From Nomia melanderi (taxonomy: Eukaryota > Arthropoda > Insecta > Hymenoptera > Halictidae): 64,000 nucleotides of DNA. Below, piece by piece: positions 60,022-64,000 of this stretch. Each line of letters opens with the position of its first letter. The stretch's first letter is position 1. A program made the translations under genes and the position numbers. The stretch is taken from NCBI RefSeq assembly GCF_051020985.1, contig NC_135009.1:14144606-14208605 (forward strand), written 5' to 3'. The notes beneath the pieces were generated by a model, which saw only the letters and a program-made list of their open reading frames with translations, did no database searches and was not told where the DNA came from.

Positions 60022-60406
60022 TTAACCCTTTGCGGACGAAGATTCTTTGAAATGTACGAAACCCGCAACGGAAGCTGAATTGTATATTAATTGCTTAAGT
60101 AATAGCGAAATCAGAAACTACGTGCTAATCTCTTGCTGTCCGAGTAATGCAATCATTCGCCTGCGGCTCGGTCTTCCAAATATGAATGTTTCATCTTAGC
60201 TATTCAACACTACCAATCAGAACTACGAACAAAACACAGAAGTGACTCTCAGTCGATTGGTACAGCAAAACTGTGTTGAGTACTTAGTATTTTAAACGAA
60301 ACTCTGTATTCTTATAGGAAATGTTTCAATAAATGGCGAATTGTCATTAAATTAGTTTCAAATAATCGTCTATATGTGGTCGAAAAATGTCGAATGTGTC
60401 CAATTA
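60022..60406. mobile_element. Degraded TTAACCCTTTGCGG-type repeat
   Basis: Begins TTAACCCTTTGCGGACGAAG and continues ATTCTTTGAAATGTAC, as does the element in Pepck intron 6 (7002). Its 3' part (GAGTACTTAGTATTTTAAACGAAACT) matches the composite element near 52390. The right boundary is approximate. Confidence 0.45.
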
Positions 60407-60837
60407 AAAGGTAACAAGTTTCAAGTTATTCAAGGAATTGCTTCAGCGACACAGAAGCGAATTCGCGAATCGATTAAACTCTCGATGGATGTTGATAGTA
60501 ACTCCCGAAGTTACTATAGAGACATTTGGAAAAGTCAATTTAACTGATTCTTCGTGTCCGCTGTTGCGCTCGCGGCGGCGACACGTACGCAACGAACTTC
60601 GCGGAAACTCGTTCCGACTGGGCGTGCGTTCCAGGGCGTCGACGATTGTCCCTGCGCGCACGTACCCGCTATTCACCGAGCCGGCCCGCGAAAACTCGGA
60701 TGAAACTAATCCGTAATTACCGGGCCAACCCGCCGCGCTGCCAAATACCGCGATGGACGGCGTGATGGGAGTGCCGAGCGAGGACGCTGGGAATTACGGG
60801 CAGATTGGCTTCTCGATTTTCCGGCTGCTATGCTTGT

Positions 60838-61351
60838 TTCTTTTGGTTTCTTCGGTGATGGAAGTAATCATTGATCCACTGAATACTGTATTAGTTCATT
60901 TAGGTTTTCATTGCTTTATCATAGAATTTGAAGATTCTGATTGTGACTTGATGAATAGAAGTAGATAGTAACTTGATGAATAGAAACAGTAACATAGTTT
61001 CTCAATCTTCTACGTAAAAATATTAGCTTCAGTTTCTTTAATTATCGATGACGTGAGAAATGATAGGAATATTTGACTCTTAACACGTGCAACTAAAGTA
61101 GTAACCATTTTTTTTATTTCTTCGGTGATGCAAGAGAATCTGATCAGTATTCTGATTGCATATTGTATTACCTAGTTCATTTCGGTTCTCATTGCTTCAT
61201 TATATAATTTGAAAATTCTAATAATAATTTTACAAGTAGAAGTAGACAGTAATGTGATAAATAGAAACAGCAACATAATTTCTCAATCTTCTACGTAGAA
61301 ATATTAACTTCAGTTTCTTCAATCATCAATAATCTAAGAAACGATAGAAAT
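60838..61351. repeat. Direct duplication of ~240 bp
   Basis: TTTCTTCGGTGATG(G/C)AAG... to TCTCAATCTTCTACGTA(A/G)AAATATTA(G/A)CTTCAGTTTCTT occurs twice, starting near 60847 and 61120, with moderate divergence. It includes a short frame with no known match. Confidence 0.65.
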
Positions 61352-61798
61352 ATTCAACTCCTTAGTTACGAACTACAATCAACTACAGCGTACAATTAGA
61401 TGACATCTTAAATAACAATATCAATACAACCCCATATCCTCCTCTATTACCCAAATACAAATGAGAATATTGCAACATATTCAGATATTACTCTGCACTA
61501 ACGTGAGAACGGTGGAATGCACTAAACGCATTATGTTAATCCCGACAAATCGCACTCAGCGGCAGTGCTGTTCGCGATGCGGCGCAGCTCCCCGGGGTAG
61601 CTCACTCGTAATCAAAGGGTTAGAGGTACAAACGCGTTTGATCCCGCCCCGTGGTTGACCTGTAGCGTCGTTCGCGAGAAAAAGTGTCCTTCGTTCCTAC
61701 CGTAACGCATTATACATTGCAAAGTAATATTTTACTCGCGCGACCGTTGCGAAATCCGACGGAAACGAATATTCTCTAGTGGTGTCCTCTTTTTTCGT

Positions 61799-62296
61799 TT
61801 AACCCTTTATAGGGCAAATTATCGTTTCGATGATAATTCTTATTCTCTACCGCATACATGTTAGACATACTTTAACCCTTTGCACTCGAGAATATTTCTC
61901 GCAACAAATATTCCCTATTTTCTGGTGAAACATCCATGGTATTGTTTACAATTAATATAAGACAATATCTTGCATAAATTAAGTGACGGAACTATTTTAT
62001 TTCGATGTTCCATGTGTTGGTAGATTATAGAAAATTTAATACTGAATCTTAAATTTTATAATTTCGTTGGGTTCAATCAAATGGAGAGTGAAAGGCGCCT
62101 CTCGAGTGCAAAGGGTTAAAAAACAATCGTTATTGAGAATTCTTTTCCGAAATTTTCCTAGATTCCTCGTTTTATGGCACCTATTTGTGCCACGTTCCTG
62201 CAACACCATAAGCATCAAAATGGTGAACAGAGTCCCTGTAATTTGACCAGTAAAAAAAGTGACATCTATATGTGTCACTAACCTATAAAGGGTTGA
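61799..62296. mobile_element. Outer MITE (TTAACCCTTTATAGG ends) interrupted by another MITE
   Basis: The left end TTAACCCTTTATAGGGCAAATT and the right end CCTATAAAGGGTTGA are inverted repeats. Removing the internal 61872-62119 element leaves an outer element of about 250 bp, the same size as other intact copies, which supports nesting. Confidence 0.6.
61872..62119. mobile_element. Inner piggyBac-like MITE (CCCTTTGCACTC family), well preserved
   Basis: 248 bp with ends TTAACCCTTTGCACTCGAGA and CTCTCGAGTGCAAAGGGTTAA. Terminal repeats are nearly perfect, so this is a good reference copy of the family. The interior matches the duplicated segment at 54991-55323. Confidence 0.8.
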
Positions 62297-62730
62297 AACT
62301 TTGACTGCCATGAAAAACATCAGTTTTATGTATCACTTATTCTTTCTATAGCAAAGATACAAAGCAAGAATTATTAACCTTCGATATGAAAATTCCTATA
62401 TTACCCTATTATCTAGTTATTAACGTTACAGAAACTTTGTACTCGAAATCAATTATCTTCCAAGTCATCACTATTATTGAATATTTATTCGCAGAAATAA
62501 ACACAACACAGTTTGAAAACTAAGTGTGTATTATAGAGAGAAAAAAAGACGCTCAGCGCGTGCAATAATAATGGCTGTCCTCAGGAAAAACAACTGACTC
62601 CTACGAGGAAGACGACTGCACCAACGGATACTTTGTAGCCATTAAAAATATATTTCATCCTTACTCAACAATTATCTTGTAATTTGAAAGCTCCGGTCAT
62701 CGGTGACCGCCGTGGCAGTCAAAGTGTTAA
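62293..62730. mobile_element. MITE, TTGACTGCC family, long copy
   Basis: 438 bp between TTGAAACTTTGACTGCCATG and the inverted CCGTGGCAGTCAAAGTGTTAA. It shares ends and interior blocks with the 241-bp copy at 1378-1618 and is about 200 bp longer, so one copy carries a deletion or the other an insertion. It directly abuts the outer element at 61799-62296. Confidence 0.75.
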
Positions 62731-64000
62731 CGCTCGTATGTTTCGCGTTTAGCGAGTCTCCGGAATGTTTGCACCCGTTAGTCAATCTGGTAAATCAATG
62801 GTCGAATAACTGACTTCGTGAACTATTTAAAATACCGTCGGCTGGCCGATATCGTTCCACCGAATTTACAACGGCGCCGGCCCACGACGGTGGAATTAAC
62901 CGACGCTACAGGCCGCACTTCCAACCAATCGAACCCGCGTTTTATGGACCCTCGTGCTTTCCCGTTAACGCGGATTCTGTTATTTTGAACCCGTTGCTTT
63001 CCATTCTCCATTAAAACCGCGCGCTAATTGCCCGGTCCGTGTTTTAGATTCTCCGCGTTTCAACGAACACTTTTCTTTTCCTTTGTTCTCGTTCTCCGGT
63101 AACTGATTTTTACTTCTCATATTTGTCGGTTGTGTTGACACTAGAGTGAAGTATTTGCTTACTGGTTCTCGATCGACTGCGATTTATTTCGTTTACATAT
63201 GAATGATACGGACGGTGGTTACGAAAAACATTTGCAGAAAGATTTATTTACGGTTTTATTTACAGGTGTGATTCTTTGCCGAGGTATTTTTTAAATAGAC
63301 TGTATTACTATGTTACCTTCAATATTATTAGCGTAGTATCGTAATTTTAAGTAATCTATAAATTAAAAAATTGGTAAGAAGAATATGTTATCTTCAATAT
63401 TATTAGTATCGTAACTTTAAGTAATCTATAAATTAAAAATTAGTAAGAATCGTTTACGCTATTTTTTCAAATGCATCTCGAATAAATTAGTAATAATAGC
63501 TATCGAGGGAAAACTGCAAAAGAAATTCAGAGTGCAAAAGGTGAACGTTAAAACTGGAATTGCATCGATTTTTCGGAATTCGTACGGTATGCGCTACAGT
63601 GTTGAAGCGTAGAACGATTAAATCATTGATGAAAAATCGTCGAAATTTCGTGTCGCGTAAATTCTACCCGCGACAAACTGTAACGACGGCGCGGGTAAAA
63701 CACGTAATTCCCGCCGTTGTTACTCTTCGCGGAGAGAGCGATTCATGTAGAGCTACTGTAACACACCTGTGTCTGCACTTCCGCATTAACGTAAGTAGAA
63801 GTAGACGCTAATGGTTAGAGGTAAAAGATAAATGATACCTCGCGTATGCGCGCCATTTCCGAAATTGTTTTCATCAAGAACTTGCGGCTCGAGAGAAATA
63901 TTGTGTTCCTGCTGACTTCTGTCGCGCAAAAGAAATTAACGAGCAAGAAATCTTAGGCAATGTGTTAAATAACAACTGATCGATTATTCGGATCATTTCT
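62731..64000. other. Right end of window, no gene recognised
   Basis: Mixed GC- and AT-rich DNA. A short direct duplication (TATGTTA(C)CTTCAATATTATTAG... TAAGTAATCTATAAATTAAAAA) occurs at about 63310-63440. Frames of up to 83 codons have no recognisable features. Confidence 0.4.

Overview
The window looks like insect nuclear DNA, most likely hymenopteran and perhaps a bee. Exons and GC-rich islands sit in AT-rich DNA with abundant CpG. Introns in the compact genes are mostly 60-110 bp. All eight genes are recognisable animal families. The species and order are inferred from composition and protein flavour and were not tested by search.

Layout, left to right: (1) a GC-rich leader and a compact promoter, then Pepck (PEPCK-GTP, +, 7 coding exons); (2) an AT-rich spacer; (3) a 19-exon gene (-) for a ~1,894-residue beta-propeller/helical-solenoid/RCC1 protein, probably claret-like; (4) BRCC36 JAMM deubiquitinase (+, 6 exons); (5) KSR, the Ras-pathway pseudokinase scaffold (-, 16 exons); (6) ANKRD13-family ubiquitin-binding protein (+, 13 exons plus a candidate alternative last exon); (7) LIN37 of the MuvB/DREAM complex (-, 6 exons); (8) a MINPP1-type inositol polyphosphate phosphatase (+, 8 exons); (9) a GC-rich spacer; (10) tyrosylprotein sulfotransferase (-, 6 visible exons, N-terminal exon not found); (11) about 19.6 kb without a recognisable gene, probably the first intron or upstream region of the sulfotransferase gene.

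For every gene except the 5'-incomplete sulfotransferase, the spliced exon lengths sum to a multiple of three with GT/AG boundaries. The visible sulfotransferase exons also keep frame. The eight genes alternate strand perfectly (+ - + - + - + -), giving three head-to-head promoters and several convergent ends. They do not form one pathway. Protein trafficking and ubiquitin handling (RCC1 protein, BRCC36, ANKRD13), Ras/MAPK signalling (KSR), transcription control (LIN37) and metabolism (Pepck, MINPP1) are mixed.

Non-coding DNA is dominated by short inverted-repeat elements flanked by TTAA, as expected for non-autonomous piggyBac-like MITEs. At least three terminal-repeat families are present, with starts CCCTTTGCACTC, CACTAGAACTACC and CACTTTGACTGCC. 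Several copies are nested or locally amplified. One copy begins exactly at the Pepck stop codon. I see no transposase gene, tRNA, rRNA, CRISPR array or viral gene. The most interesting leads are the possible alternative 3' end of the ANKRD13 gene that would remove three of four ubiquitin-interacting motifs, the MITE that supplies the Pepck stop codon and a 3'UTR hairpin, the hairpin element with a hammerhead-like core in a Pepck intron, and the altered HAE motif of the MINPP1-like enzyme.
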